From Labrys sp. KNU-23 (GTDB lineage Bacteria; Pseudomonadota; Alphaproteobacteria; Rhizobiales; Labraceae), in the NCBI RefSeq assembly GCF_008330945.1, contig NZ_CP043489.1, forward strand, positions 1,871,501-1,935,500: DNA of 64,000 nt. The letters run 5' to 3'. This document shows positions 54,876 through 64,000 of this stretch, piece after piece. How positions within the stretch are numbered: position 1 is the first letter of the stretch; the number at the start of each line of letters is the position of its first letter. A model generated the notes under the pieces. The model was not told where the DNA came from and made no database searches. It saw nothing but the letters and a program-made list of their open reading frames with translations. The translations under genes were made by a program, and so were the position numbers.

Positions 54876-55817
54876 TTACTTGCCGAGCTTGGCGAGTTCG
54901 TCCTTGAGTTCCGGCAGGGCGGTATAGAGATCGGCGACCAGGCCATAATCGGCGACCTGGAAGATCGGGGCCTCTTCGTCCTTGTTGATGGCGACGATGA
55001 CCTTGGAGTCCTTCATGCCGGCCAGATGCTGGATGGCGCCGGAGATGCCGACGGCGATGTAGAGGTCGGGGGCAACCACCTTGCCGGTCTGGCCGACCTG
55101 CCAGTCGTTGGGAGCATAGCCCGCATCGACGGCGGCGCGCGAGGCGCCCATGGCGGCGCCGAGCTTGTCGGCCACCGGCTCGATATAGGTGGCGAAGTTC
55201 TCGCGGTTGGCCATGGCCCGCCCGCCCGAGATGATGATCTTGGCCGAGGCCAGTTCCGGACGGTCGGACTTGGCCAGTTCCTCGCCCTTGAAGGTCGACA
55301 GGCCCGGATCGGCCGCGGCCGCGACCGGCTCCACCGCCGCCGAACCGCCTTCGCCGGTGGCGGCGAAGGAGGCGGTGCGCACGGTGATCACCTTCTTGGC
55401 GTCGGCCGAGGTTACGGTCTGGATGGCGTTGCCGGCATAGATCGGCCGCTCGAACGTATCGGGCGAGACGACCTTGACGATGTCGGAGATCTGCATGACG
55501 TCGAGCAAGGCGGCGACGCGCGGCAGCACGTTCTTCCAGGCCGCCGTCGAGGGCGCCACGATGGCGTCGTAGGAACCGGCCAGGCTGACGATCAGGGCCG
55601 CCGTCGGCTCGGCCAGGCGATGCTCATAGGCGGCATCGGCGACGAGCACCTTTTCGACGCCCTGCAGCTTGGCGGCGGACTCGGCGGCAGCCTGGGCGTT
55701 GGCGCCGGCCACCAGCACATGCACCGGGCCGCCGAGCTCGAGGGCCGCGGTGAGGGCACGGTTGGTGACGTCCTTGAGGCCGGTCGCGTCGATCTCGGCG
55801 ATGAGAAGAGTGGTCAT
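54876..55817 (-). CDS. etfA: Electron transfer flavoprotein subunit alpha
   Basis: FAD-binding subunit that carries electrons from acyl-CoA dehydrogenases to ETF:quinone oxidoreductase, 313 residues. The N-terminal domain begins [20 protein letters not shown]; the FAD domain shows [35 protein letters not shown] and the signature [20 protein letters not shown]. It follows etfB by 19 bases; the pair ends in a strong terminator. Cytoplasmic. Confidence 0.97.
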   Translation of the reverse strand: MTTLLIAEIDATGLKDVTNRALTAALELGGPVHVLVAGANAQAAAESAAKLQGVEKVLVADAAYEHRLAEPTAALIVSLAGSYDAIVAPSTAAWKNVLPRVAALLDVMQISDIVKVVSPDTFERPIYAGNAIQTVTSADAKKVITVRTASFAATGEGGSAAVEPVAAAADPGLSTFKGEELAKSDRPELASAKIIISGGRAMANRENFATYIEPVADKLGAAMGASRAAVDAGYAPNDWQVGQTGKVVAPDLYIAVGISGAIQHLAGMKDSKVIVAINKDEEAPIFQVADYGLVADLYTALPELKDELAKLGK

Positions 55818-55836
55818 TTAATCAATCCTTCGCTTC

Positions 55837-56586
55837 TCAGATGACGCCGGCTTCGTTCTTGAGCTTGTCGACCAGCTCGGCCACCGAGCCGACCTTCTTG
55901 CCGGCCTGGCGCGCCGGCGGCTCCACCGTCTTCACCACGGTCAGGCGCGGCGCGATGTCGACGCCCAGCGCCTCCGGGCTGGTCTCGTCGATCGGCTTCT
56001 TCTTGGCCTTCATGATGTTGGGCAGCGAGGCATAGCGCGGCTCGTTGAGGCGCAGATCCGTGGTGATGATCGCCGGCAGGTTGAGCGCAACCGTCTGCAG
56101 GCCGCCATCGACCTCCCTGACAACGTCGATCTTGTCGCCGCCGACCTCGAGCTTGGAGGCGAAGGTGCCCTGCGGCCAGCCCAGCAGCGCCGCCAGCATC
56201 TGGCCGGTGGCGTTCATGTCGTCGTCGATCGCCTGCTTGCCCAGGATGACCAGGCCCGGGGCCTCATTGCCGATCACCGCCTTCAAGAGCTTGGCGACGG
56301 CCAGCGGCTCGACTGTGGCGTCGGTCTTGACCAGGATGCCGCGGTCGGCGCCCATGGCCAGCCCCGAGCGCAGCGTCTCGGCCGCCTGGGCCGGGCCGAT
56401 CGACACCACCACCACCTCGCTCGCCTTGCCGGCTTCCTTCAGACGCAGCGCTTCCTCAACGCCGATCTCGTCGAACGGGTTCATCGACATCTTGACATTG
56501 TTGAGATCGACACCCGAACCATCGGCCTTGACGCGGATCTTCACATTGTAGTCGACCACCCGCTTCACGGGCACGAGCACTTTCAT
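55837..56586 (-). CDS. etfB: Electron transfer flavoprotein subunit beta
   Basis: AMP-binding partner of EtfA, 249 residues: [60 protein letters not shown] and the signature [20 protein letters not shown] then [20 protein letters not shown] are all present. First gene of the etfBA operon. The usual third partner in this order, 3-hydroxybutyryl-CoA dehydrogenase, is not downstream but more than 20 kb away. Confidence 0.97.
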   Translation of the reverse strand: MKVLVPVKRVVDYNVKIRVKADGSGVDLNNVKMSMNPFDEIGVEEALRLKEAGKASEVVVVSIGPAQAAETLRSGLAMGADRGILVKTDATVEPLAVAKLLKAVIGNEAPGLVILGKQAIDDDMNATGQMLAALLGWPQGTFASKLEVGGDKIDVVREVDGGLQTVALNLPAIITTDLRLNEPRYASLPNIMKAKKKPIDETSPEALGVDIAPRLTVVKTVEPPARQAGKKVGSVAELVDKLKNEAGVI

Positions 56587-57203
56587 GGGGCTTCTCCAGA
56601 CGGGGAACCGGAATGATGAGCGATATGAAACGACCGCATAATGGTCTTGCCCCTCCCGCGCTGTCGGCGAACCGACACGTCACGTCGCGGCAAGACCGCC
56701 GCCGCTGAACTTGATGACGCAAGTCAGCTAAAGGGCGCGGCTTTTTGTGTCAACGCGACATTTACGTGACTCTCGCATGGCAAGGCTTCCGCGAGGCGTG
56801 ACGTCGGCCCGGCTCTACAAGCCGAGACTTTTTCCCCTTGCTGCCATCCAGCTTCAACCAGGCTGGCCGCGCCCACGAGTACCTGCGAGTTCAGGTTCAC
56901 AGATAGTATTTGGTAGCATTTTATTACCTCCCATAATTTTACTGCCGAAATTCTTGGGTGTTGCATTCTTCATACACAACAAATCGAACAAACAAGCTGT
57001 TGAAAAGCATCCCCGTCAAAAAGAACGACTTGCCGAAGCACAATCCTACGGATGATCTCGATCCCAGGTTTGCTCGCTACTCCCTAAACCTGCGCGCTAC
57101 TGACGCAGCCACGTATTTTGGCTGCGGCTTTACGCGACCGAGGCATGGAGCACGAACAAGAATGAAGATCTCCAGCCACGCCTGAACGGAAAGCAGGTTC
57201 TGA
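56587..57203. other. 617-base gene-free region, partly AT-rich
   Basis: The gap between divergent etfB and lipoprotein genes. Bases 56885-57010 are much richer in A and T than the rest of the window. A hairpin CGCAGCCA-cgtattt-TGGCTGCG at 57104-57126 follows and would end a short transcript reading rightward. Short open frames here show no family likeness. It could be a long promoter region or hold a small RNA; nothing is certain. Confidence 0.4.
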
Positions 57204-57854
57204 ATGTTCAAGACGAGTATGAAACTCTCCGGCGCCCTCCTCCTGGCCGCCGCTCTTGCGAGCTGCGAAACAGCCGGCATGTTTCCCCAGCCGGGACAGG
57301 CCTATGTCAAGGAAGTGACTGTGACGGCAACGCCGAATCCGCGTGCTGCCGTACCACCGGGCATGGAAACGCGGCTCCACGCGACCCTGGCAGGTGAAGC
57401 CGGCCGCTTTCCCCAAACGGGAGCACCCAAACGCGTCTCCATCGTGATGACCAACTATCACCTGAAGAATCCGGCACTGTCCCTGCTGATCGGCGATCAG
57501 AACTACACCAGCGGCACGATGACGGTCATCGATCTTGCGAGTGGGACCCCCACGAAGCCGGTGACACTGCATGTCCAGGACTCCGGCTTCCCTCAAGGGG
57601 TGGTCGGCGCAATTCAGGCCGCGACGCAGAATACGTCCCTGGTCGAAAGTCGGCTGGTCAGTGCCACCAGCACCCAGGCGCTCGAAAAGTTCTACGGCAC
57701 CAAATTGTTGAAGACCCACTGGTCTGGCGTGCGATCGGCTACGGCGCCCCAGCCCGTCACAACTCCAATACAACCAGCCCAGCCTGCCCCGGCTGCAAAG
57801 CCGAAGATCAAGCAGGCAAGGCCAGCTGCTGCCGCCGGCCAGCCAAGCACCTGA
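57204..57854 (+). CDS. Putative lipoprotein of unknown function
   Basis: A 216-residue protein with a lipoprotein signal (MKLSGALLLAAALASCETAG; lipobox LASC at about residue 20). The mature part has a beta-rich middle (KRVSIVMTNYHLKNPALSLL; YTSGTMTVIDLASGTPTKPV) and a Pro/Ala/Lys-rich tail of about 35 residues (AQPAPAAKPKIKQARPAAAA) such as is found in envelope proteins that touch peptidoglycan. I recognise no family. It converges on the rhomboid gene, 24 bases between stops. Confidence 0.75.
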   Translation: MFKTSMKLSGALLLAAALASCETAGMFPQPGQAYVKEVTVTATPNPRAAVPPGMETRLHATLAGEAGRFPQTGAPKRVSIVMTNYHLKNPALSLLIGDQNYTSGTMTVIDLASGTPTKPVTLHVQDSGFPQGVVGAIQAATQNTSLVESRLVSATSTQALEKFYGTKLLKTHWSGVRSATAPQPVTTPIQPAQPAPAAKPKIKQARPAAAAGQPST

Positions 57855-57878
57855 GCCCGGGGCCTGTCGGTCGTCGCC

Positions 57879-58628
57879 TCAATCAGCCGTATCGCGCCAG
57901 TCGTTCTGCGCCTGGGGCGGTGCGGTGTCGAACAGGGGCGCATCGGCGCGCTTGAGCGGCAGTACCAGGATAGCGCCGGCGACCAGCCCGCCGAGATGGG
58001 CGAACCAGGCGATGTCGTCGGTCGAGGTGACGAAATAGGCATAGAGGGCGAAATAGGCCTGGTAGAGGATCCAGGCCCCGATCGCCCAATAGGCCGGCAG
58101 TTTCAGCGGGATGCGGAAGAACAGAAGCACCCAGATCTTCACCTTGGGGTGCAGCAGCACATAGGCTGCCACCACCCCCGATATCGCCCCGGACGCCCCG
58201 ATCAACGGACTGGTGGAGTCCTGCGCAGTCAGGGCATAGGCGAAGGAGGCCAGCACGCCGCAAGCGAGGTAGAAGAACAAGTAGCGCCAGCGCCCCAGAT
58301 CATCCTCGACATTGTCGCCGAACACCCACAGGAACAGCATGTTGCCGGTGAGATGCATCCATGAGCCGTGCACGAAGGAGGAGGTGATCGGCGTCAGCCA
58401 TTCCGGCACCCTGATATATTCGGGCGGCAGCTGCATCTTCTGGAACAGCACCACCGGAATCATGCCATAGGAATAGGTAAAGCCGGCCGTATCCGCCACG
58501 AAGGTGCCGGGCACATAGCCGGACTGGAAGAACACGAACACCAGCACATTGGTGGCGATCAGGCCCCAATTCACATAGGCTCGTGTGATACGCCGGTGCG
58601 GGTTGTCGTCATAGAGCGGTATGATCAT
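57879..58628 (-). CDS. Rhomboid family intramembrane serine protease
   Basis: Intramembrane protease, 249 residues, six core helices plus a cytoplasmic tail. SSFVHGSWMHLTGNMLFLWV is the conserved loop and helix 2, the nucleophile is in GASGAISGVVAAY, and the partner histidine in IAWFAHLGGLVAGAI. The start MIIPLYDDNPHRRITRAYVN is typical of the group found in Rhizobiales and Myxococcota. Natural substrates are unknown. It seems monocistronic. Confidence 0.95.
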   Translation of the reverse strand: MIIPLYDDNPHRRITRAYVNWGLIATNVLVFVFFQSGYVPGTFVADTAGFTYSYGMIPVVLFQKMQLPPEYIRVPEWLTPITSSFVHGSWMHLTGNMLFLWVFGDNVEDDLGRWRYLFFYLACGVLASFAYALTAQDSTSPLIGASGAISGVVAAYVLLHPKVKIWVLLFFRIPLKLPAYWAIGAWILYQAYFALYAYFVTSTDDIAWFAHLGGLVAGAILVLPLKRADAPLFDTAPPQAQNDWRDTAD

Positions 58629-58837
58629 CTCGCGTCCCGTATCGCATGCCGATTCAAGTCGCGTGACGGCAACACCAATGTAGGGTCAGAAGCAGCGCGA
58701 ATAAAGGTCGGATAGCGATCAGCGCCGTCGACACAGGCTATTTGCCGTCATCCCGCATACTATTTTGATAATGCGCGGCATTTATGCATCATCGCTCGCA
58801 GGTCATTGGAGGGTGATCGCAGTCGAAGAGGAAACAG

Positions 58838-60142
58838 ATGCATCGTTGCTCGAGATCGCGCGCCTTTGCCTTTGCTGTCGTCACGGCCGCACTGTCGGCC
58901 TTGGCCATCCAAGCCCAGGCCAGCCCCGCCATGGCCGCGCCGCAGGAGGCCGTGCTCAAGCAGGCCGAAGCGCAGCGCCAGCCCCTGATCGACACCATGA
59001 AGGCGCTGGTCTCGATCGAATCGGGCAGCAAGGATCCGGAAGGCCTGGCTGAAATCGCCGCCCTGATCGCGGATCGCCTCAAGGCCCTGGGCGGCGAGGT
59101 GCAGCAGATCGAGCCGAAGGATGTCTACCGCATGCAGGATACGCCCGAGAAGCTCGGCAGGGTCGTACTTGCTCGCTTTACCGGCACCGGCACCAGGAAA
59201 ATCGCGCTGATCGCCCATATGGATACGGTCTATCTTAAAGGCATGCTGGCCCAACAGCCCTTCCGCATCGATGGCGACAAGGCCTATGGCCTCGGCATTG
59301 CCGACGACAAGCACGGCGTTGCTCTCGCCCTCACCACCGTCGCCCTGTTGAAGGAATTGAATTTCAAGGACTACGGCACGCTGACGGTGATGATCAACGG
59401 CGACGAAGAGATCTCTTCGCCCGCTGCGCGCTCCCTCCTCACCGAAATCGGCGCCGAGCAGGACGCCGTGTTCTCCCTGGAAGGCGGGGGCACCGGCACG
59501 GACAAGATCACCCTCGCCACTGCCGGCATCGGCGCCGTCGCTCTCAAGGTCGAGGGCAAGGCCTCCCATGCCGGGGCTGCGCCCGAGCGCGGCATCAATG
59601 CGCTTTATGAGCTGGCGCATCAGATCCTGCAGATGCGCGATCTCTCCGATCCCAAGCTCGGCCTCAAGCTGAACTGGACGGTGGCCAAGGCCGGCACCAA
59701 CCGCAATGTGATCCCGGCGGAAGCGACCGCCCAGGCCGATGTGCGCATGCTGCGCATGGATGATTTCGACCGCATCGAAAAGACGGTAAAGGAACGCATC
59801 GCGAGGAAGCTCCTGCCCGATAGCAAGATCGAGGCGGTGTTCGAGCGCCGCCGCCCGCCCCTGGAGCCCACCGATGCCGGGCGCGCCTTAGCGGCACAGG
59901 CCAGCGCCATCTATGGCGAGATCGGCCAGAAGCTGACGGTGATCGACAAGGCCAGCGGCGGTGGCACCGACGCCGCCTTCGCGGCACTGAAAGCCAAGGG
60001 ACCGGTGATCGAAGGCCTCGGCCTGCGCGGCTTCGGCGCCCATTCCAACGATGCCGAATATGTCGAGCTCGATTCGGTGGTGCCGCGCCTCTATCTGCTG
60101 GCGCGGCTGATCATGGAGGTCTCGGCCGGCAAGGCGAAATAG
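58838..60142 (+). CDS. Exported M20-family metallopeptidase (glutamate carboxypeptidase-like)
   Basis: Zinc peptidase of the M20A/CPG2 group, 434 residues, with a Sec signal (FAVVTAALSALAIQAQASPA). Metal-site motifs: LIAHMDTVYLKG (His/Asp), GLGIADDKHGVALAL (bridging Asp), NGDEEISSPAARSLL (Glu pair) and FGAHSNDAEYVEL (His). The dimerisation insert lies around HAGAAPERGINALYELAHQI. It could release glutamate from folates or peptides in the periplasm. It ends in a terminator shared with the convergent PotF-like gene. Confidence 0.93.
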   Translation: MHRCSRSRAFAFAVVTAALSALAIQAQASPAMAAPQEAVLKQAEAQRQPLIDTMKALVSIESGSKDPEGLAEIAALIADRLKALGGEVQQIEPKDVYRMQDTPEKLGRVVLARFTGTGTRKIALIAHMDTVYLKGMLAQQPFRIDGDKAYGLGIADDKHGVALALTTVALLKELNFKDYGTLTVMINGDEEISSPAARSLLTEIGAEQDAVFSLEGGGTGTDKITLATAGIGAVALKVEGKASHAGAAPERGINALYELAHQILQMRDLSDPKLGLKLNWTVAKAGTNRNVIPAEATAQADVRMLRMDDFDRIEKTVKERIARKLLPDSKIEAVFERRRPPLEPTDAGRALAAQASAIYGEIGQKLTVIDKASGGGTDAAFAALKAKGPVIEGLGLRGFGAHSNDAEYVELDSVVPRLYLLARLIMEVSAGKAK

Positions 60143-60157
60143 CGAGGCGCGCCAGGT

Positions 60158-60187
60158 GGTGGGCGCAGCGACCTTTCTGCGCCCACC
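60158..60187. terminator. Terminator between convergent M20 and potF-like genes
   Basis: GGTGGGCGCAG-N8-CTGCGCCCACC, a perfect 11-base stem, 15 and 11 bases from the two stop codons. Confidence 0.85.
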
Positions 60188-60198
60188 GGCCTGAAATC

Positions 60199-61368
60199 CT
60201 ATTCGTTGGTCTTGATGTTGGTCCAGGTCCGCGTCCAGAGCTTCTGGATCTTGGCATCCGGTGCTGTGGTGGTGAACAGGCGCGCCATGGTGGCCTCATC
60301 GGGAAAGATGGCGGGATCCTTGAGGATCTCCGGCTTGATGAACTTCTGCGCGGCGAGATTGCCGGTCGCGTAGGAGATGAACTCCGTGTTCCGGGCAGCG
60401 ACCTCGGGGCGCATCATGTAGTCGATGAAGGCATGGGCTTCCTCGACATGCTGGGCATCCTTGGGGATCGCCCAGCCGTCGACCCAGATCAGGGCGCCTT
60501 CCTTCGGGACGACATAGCGGATGTCGACCAGAGGGCCATCGGGGGACTTGTCATGGGCCTCGATGGCGCGGTTGCGAGCCTGGATGACGTCGCCGGCCCA
60601 GCCGACCACCAGGCAGAGATCGCCGGAGGAAAGCGCGCTGAGATAGCCCGAGGAACTGAAGGTGCGGACGTAGGGCCGGATGGCCTTGAGCAGTTCCCCG
60701 GCCTTGGCGATGTCCTTGGGGTTCTTGGAATCGGGATCGAGCCCGAGATATTTCAAGGCCGGCGGGATCAATTCGTCAGGCGTATCCAGGATGCTGACAC
60801 CGCAATCAGCGAATTTGGCTAGGTTCTCCGGCTTGAAGACGATGCTCCAGCTGTCGATCGGCACATCGCCCAGCCGCTTCCTGGCCTTCTCGACATTGTA
60901 GCCGATGCCGGTGGTACCCCACATATAGTTCACGGCGTATTGGTTGCCCGGATCGTAGAAGGCCAGACGCGCGAACACCTTGTCCCAGCCATGCTTGAGA
61001 TTGGGTATCCTGGCCTTGTCCAACGGCTGAAACACGCCGGCCGCGATCTCCCGCTTCAGGTTGGGGCCGGTGGGGTCGACGACGTCATAGCCCGAATTGC
61101 CGGCATAGAGCTTGGTCTCCAGCACCTCGTTGGAATCCATGGTGTCGTAGACGACCTTGATGCCGGTCTCCTTGGTGAAGCCTTCCAGGGCGGACGGATC
61201 GATGTAATCGGCCCAGCTATAGACGTTGACGACCCTGTCGCCCGCCATTGCGGGCCCGGTGGCCAGCAGGGTGGCCATGGCCGCAGCGGCGAGAGCCGGA
61301 AGCCGGGGCCGCCGAAGGCGACTTCGGCGAGAATGCGATCTCCAAATCGGCGTCGGGCAAGACGGCAT
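60199..61368 (-). CDS. Putrescine/spermidine ABC transporter substrate-binding protein (PotF-like)
   Basis: Periplasmic polyamine-binding protein, about 389 residues. After a long basic leader and hydrophobic core (ALAAAAMATLLATGPAMAGD) comes VVNVYSWADYIDPSALEGFT and TKETGIKVVYDTMDSNEVLE, the PotF/PotD opening. WGTTGIGYNVEKARKRLGDV and LVVGWAGDVIQARNRA are pocket regions. ATG at 61368 follows AGAGGAG at good spacing. No permease or ATPase genes are in view. It lies near a TetR gene and a class III aminotransferase gene, which together suggest polyamine use. Confidence 0.94.
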   Translation of the reverse strand: MPSCPTPIWRSHSRRSRLRRPRLPALAAAAMATLLATGPAMAGDRVVNVYSWADYIDPSALEGFTKETGIKVVYDTMDSNEVLETKLYAGNSGYDVVDPTGPNLKREIAAGVFQPLDKARIPNLKHGWDKVFARLAFYDPGNQYAVNYMWGTTGIGYNVEKARKRLGDVPIDSWSIVFKPENLAKFADCGVSILDTPDELIPPALKYLGLDPDSKNPKDIAKAGELLKAIRPYVRTFSSSGYLSALSSGDLCLVVGWAGDVIQARNRAIEAHDKSPDGPLVDIRYVVPKEGALIWVDGWAIPKDAQHVEEAHAFIDYMMRPEVAARNTEFISYATGNLAAQKFIKPEILKDPAIFPDEATMARLFTTTAPDAKIQKLWTRTWTNIKTNE

Positions 61369-61703
61369 GGGGGGCTCCTCTGGACGTGCGTCATCATTGC
61401 CGCCGACGCCAGACGCCGACGGATGGGGATTGCAGCCCTGTACAAAGGGCTGCGATTGCTGTGATGGGGCCCGGACGACACCGCGGCGCCTCGCTCCAGA
61501 CGGAAGCACGCGGCTGCTCGCACCGAGAAAGGCCCGCTCGGCGTTACTCAGGATCCGGACGAGCAGAAACCAGCGCTCTTCGGCGCATCCGCCCCGGCTG
61601 TCCGGGTAGAAAATTCCATCGAGGTTGTCGCTCTACGGGCGGGCTCGCCCGAAAGCATCTTCGTAGCTGCGCCGACAGTCGGCGCTTCCTCCTTCTTGCT
61701 CGC
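61369..61703. other. 335-base gap with three hairpins downstream of tetR
   Basis: Between the PotF-like gene start and the TetR stop. It holds CCCGG-ctgt-CCGGG near 61590, CGGGCG-ggct-CGCCCG at 61636-61651 and GCGCCGAC-a-GTCGGCGC at 61669-61685. The last two may end the TetR transcript. No gene or clear promoter motif seen. Confidence 0.5.
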
Positions 61704-62384
61704 TCAGGACGGCTGGGCTTCCGGCAAGAGACGGCCCAGGGATGAAGGCACCGCCGGGATAGGTCCCGACGTCGTAAAATGCTCAGGCAGCACGATGGCC
61801 AGATGCGAGGCCGCGACGTCGCGCGCCTCCTCCCGCGACAGGTTCTTGGGGGCGATCATCAGATGCAGCCACAGGCCTTCGAGCATGCACACGATCGCCC
61901 GTGCCAGCTTGTGTGCATCGATGCCTGCCGGCACGAGCTCGGCACAGAGATCGGCGACGACACCGAGATTCTCCTGGTCGGTGTCGTTGCACATGCTGCG
62001 ATAGGTCGGCCGGGCCTTCGCCTCTCCACGAAAGGCGCACCAGGCTGCCAGCTTGCGCGGCGTGCAGATCCTGCGGTCGAAATCGGCCAGGACCATGGCC
62101 CAGAGCCGCTCCGCAGCCGACGGCCCAGCCTGGGTGAGGGCAGCGCGCCAATGATCGCGATATTCGTCCGACAGGAAACGCAGCGTCTCCAGCAGCAATT
62201 GTTCCTTGGTCTCGAAATGAAAGTTCACGATGCCGCGGGACATGCCGATCGCCTCGGCAACGACGCCGATCGTGGTGCCCTCATAGCCGTAGCGGGCCAG
62301 GCAATCGATCGTCGCGTCAATCAACTCGCTCCGGCGCTCGGCCCGGTTGATCCGCGTGCGGCCTGTGCTCGTGGAAGTGCTCAT
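61704..62384 (-). CDS. TetR-family regulator, BetI-like
   Basis: A 226-residue TetR repressor: RRSELIDATIDCLARYGYEG, then TTIGVVAEAIGMSRGIVNFHFETKE-type helix-turn-helix, and a C-terminal domain like BetI (AWCAFRGEAKARPTYRSMCN). It is divergent from the class III aminotransferase gene. A 52-base inverted repeat containing TGAACGAACG-type half-sites lies between the two starts and is the likely operator. The ligand may be an amine. Confidence 0.93.
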   Translation of the reverse strand: MSTSTSTGRTRINRAERRSELIDATIDCLARYGYEGTTIGVVAEAIGMSRGIVNFHFETKEQLLLETLRFLSDEYRDHWRAALTQAGPSAAERLWAMVLADFDRRICTPRKLAAWCAFRGEAKARPTYRSMCNDTDQENLGVVADLCAELVPAGIDAHKLARAIVCMLEGLWLHLMIAPKNLSREEARDVAASHLAIVLPEHFTTSGPIPAVPSSLGRLLPEAQPS

Positions 62385-62475
62385 CCTGGTGCGATCACCC
62401 TGTCCCGCCGCCCGATCCGAGCCGGCGTCTTTCCAGCATGCTTGGCGAGAACGGCGGGATTGTCAATGCAATTTT

Positions 62476-62527
62476 TTGCTATACGTTCGTTCAGTATAGT
62501 GATTATAACTGAACGAACGTATAGCAA
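62476..62527. promoter_or_regulatory. 52-base inverted repeat, likely TetR operator pair
   Basis: Arms TTGCTATACGTTCGTTCAGT (62476-62495) and its exact complement (62508-62527) around a 12-base AT-rich spacer. Each arm itself has TATAC...GTATA symmetry. It lies between the BetI-like gene and the aminotransferase gene. Confidence 0.85.
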
Positions 62528-62655
62528 TTATCCAACAGGGCATCCGTGACGGGAGTGCCGGCGGGCCTGCGTTTTGGTGGCGCCGGCGAGGGAGGTTCCG
62601 CCCTCCCCGGCACGACCAAAGGACATGTCCCAGTTGATGAAGACGAGGTGACGAC

Positions 62656-64000
62656 GATGACGACGACCGGCTCGACAGCAGTGGCGATTGCAGCAGCGGA
62701 GGAGGGTCTCACCGAGCGCGCCAGGCGCCATCTCATCCAGCCCTGGCCTGTCGCGGAAACCGTCGGCGACGAGGCGCGCCCGCTGATCGGCGAGGGCGAC
62801 GGCATCTACATCACCGATGCCGCCGGCAAGCGCCTGATCGATGGGCCCGCCGGCATGTGGTGCACCAATATCGGCCATCGCCGCCGCGAGATCGCCGACG
62901 TCATGCACGAGCAGGCGATGGCGCTGTCCTACAGCTCGCCCTGGTACACCACGAGTTTGCCCTCCGTCGCGTTGGCCGAGCGGATCGCCGCCCACGCGCC
63001 CGGCGATCTCAACCATGTCTTTTTCACCACCGGGGGATCCTCGGCCGTGGAGACGGCGCTGCGCTTCATGCAGTTCTACAACAATGTGCGCGGGCGCCCG
63101 GACAAGAAGCTGATCCTCAGCCGCGGCAGCGCCTATCACGGCTCGACCTATCTTTCCGCCTCGCTCAATGCCCGTCCGCGCGACAATGACTGGATGGACA
63201 GCGCCGGCGATCTCGTCATCAAGCTCTCGTCACCGAACCCGTTCCGCCGCCCCGGCGGCAGGACGGTGGCTGAATTCGCCAATTTCCTCGTGGATGAGTT
63301 CCGCGACACCGTCGCCCGGGTCGGTGCCGAGCGGATCGGGGCTTTCGTCGCCGAGCCGATCCAGGCCTCGGGCGGCGTCATCGTGCCACCGGAGGGCTAT
63401 CTCCCGCGCATCCGCGAGATCTGCCGAGCTAACGATATCCTCTATATCTGCGACGAGGTGGTGACGGCCTTCGGCCGCCTCGGCCATGTCTTCGCTTCGG
63501 GAGCAGTATTCGGGCTCGATCCCGACATGATCACCTTCGCCAAGGGCGTCACCTCGGGCTATTTCCCGTTGGGCGGCGTGGTGATCTCGGACCGGCTGCT
63601 AGAGGATCTCAGGCGCTCCAACCACCCCGAGGCGATGTTCGCCCATGGCCTGACCAACACCAGCCATCCCATCGGCTGCGCCGTCGCCCTGAAGAATCTC
63701 GATATCCTGGAAGACGGCGTCCTCGACCATGTGCGCGAGATCGTGCCCTATTTCCAGGCCCGGCTCCGGAGCCTGGAGGACCTGCCTTTGGTCGGCGAGG
63801 TGCGCGGCGTCGGCATGATGGCCTGTATCGAGTGCGTCGCCGAGCCCGCCGGCGAGGAAGGCGGCGCGCTCGACGAGACCATCGGCAAGCGCATCGACGG
63901 CCACTGCCAGGAACTGGGCCTGCTGGTGCGGCCCATCGTCAACATGTGCGTGATGTCGCCACCGCTCACCATCACCCGCGCCCAGATCGACGACATGGCC
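62656..64000 (+). CDS. Class III (omega) aminotransferase, 3' end cut by window
   Basis: PLP-dependent aminotransferase, 448 residues present, near full length. EGDGIYITDAAGKRLIDGPA opens the fold; FFTTGGSSAVETALRFMQFY and GSAYHGSTYLSASL bind PLP; ILYICDEVVTAFGRLG and ITFAKGVTSGYFPLGGVV hold the Asp and the Schiff-base Lys (near residue 300). It resembles putrescine:pyruvate (SpuC-like) and other omega-amine transaminases. ATG at 62656 follows GAGGTG at good spacing. With the PotF-like protein and the divergent TetR it forms a likely polyamine use module. Confidence 0.92.

Overview
The window is GC-rich DNA with dense coding on both strands, short intergenic gaps, no rRNA, tRNA, transposase, phage gene or CRISPR array that I could see. 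It reads as ordinary chromosome of an alphaproteobacterium of the order Hyphomicrobiales (Rhizobiales). The best pointers are an Irr-type Fur regulator with a GCPFHD heme motif and an HHH motif, a BA14K-family protein, a HIG1-like twin transmembrane protein, GcvA-like LysR proteins, an OpgG/OpgD-type glucan protein with a Tat signal, and dispersed palindromic repeats of the kind known in this order. I cannot name the genus from sequence alone.

Layout. 1-9.7 kb: aconitase (cut by the window start), a small membrane protein, an exported-looking cytosine-deaminase-type amidohydrolase with a LysR gene, irr, a lytic transglycosylase, PduO-type cobalamin adenosyltransferase, BA14K and HIG1-like proteins. 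9.8-16.2 kb: a PfkB kinase/KDPG-aldolase pair, then a three-domain fusion (APH-like kinase, M23 peptidase fold, class III PLP phospho-lyase) with an amino-acid binding protein downstream and a divergent Lrp regulator. 16.3-24.7 kb: ftsK, opgG/opgD, nhaA, asd and an EamA exporter. 24.7-40.2 kb: a mixed set of small enzymes and regulators with proB, a DUF4424 protein, an L,D-transpeptidase, 3-hydroxybutyryl-CoA dehydrogenase, a methionine aminopeptidase and transporters. 40.7-46 kb: a TetR/RidA divergent pair, two overlapping genes of unknown function, and a LysR/monooxygenase/MFS module. 46-50.2 kb: a complete arsenic operon (arsR, arsC, arsC-GNAT fusion, acr3, arsH) with a divergent DUF6428 gene and a truncated IclR gene at its edge. 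50.8-58.6 kb: dctA with LysR, an alpha/beta hydrolase, a GIY-YIG gene between palindromes, etfBA, a lipoprotein and a rhomboid. 58.8-64 kb: a secreted M20 peptidase and a polyamine-type module (PotF-like binding protein, TetR, class III aminotransferase cut by the window end).

Between the genes lie at least four families of repeats. Family A (about 105 bases, two hairpins, ends CCTAAAGC/GCTCTAGG) sits in 5' regions, three times out of three complete copies between divergent genes. Family C (GCGGACGT..CGTCCGC arms) sits mostly at 3' ends or between convergent genes. Family B (GTCATTGCGAGC) includes a perfect 31-base inverted repeat next to a GIY-YIG gene. A fourth family supplies terminator hairpins with a CCTTCTCCCTTGC core. 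The strongest candidates for something little described are the kinase/M23/phospho-lyase fusion locus and the family A element.
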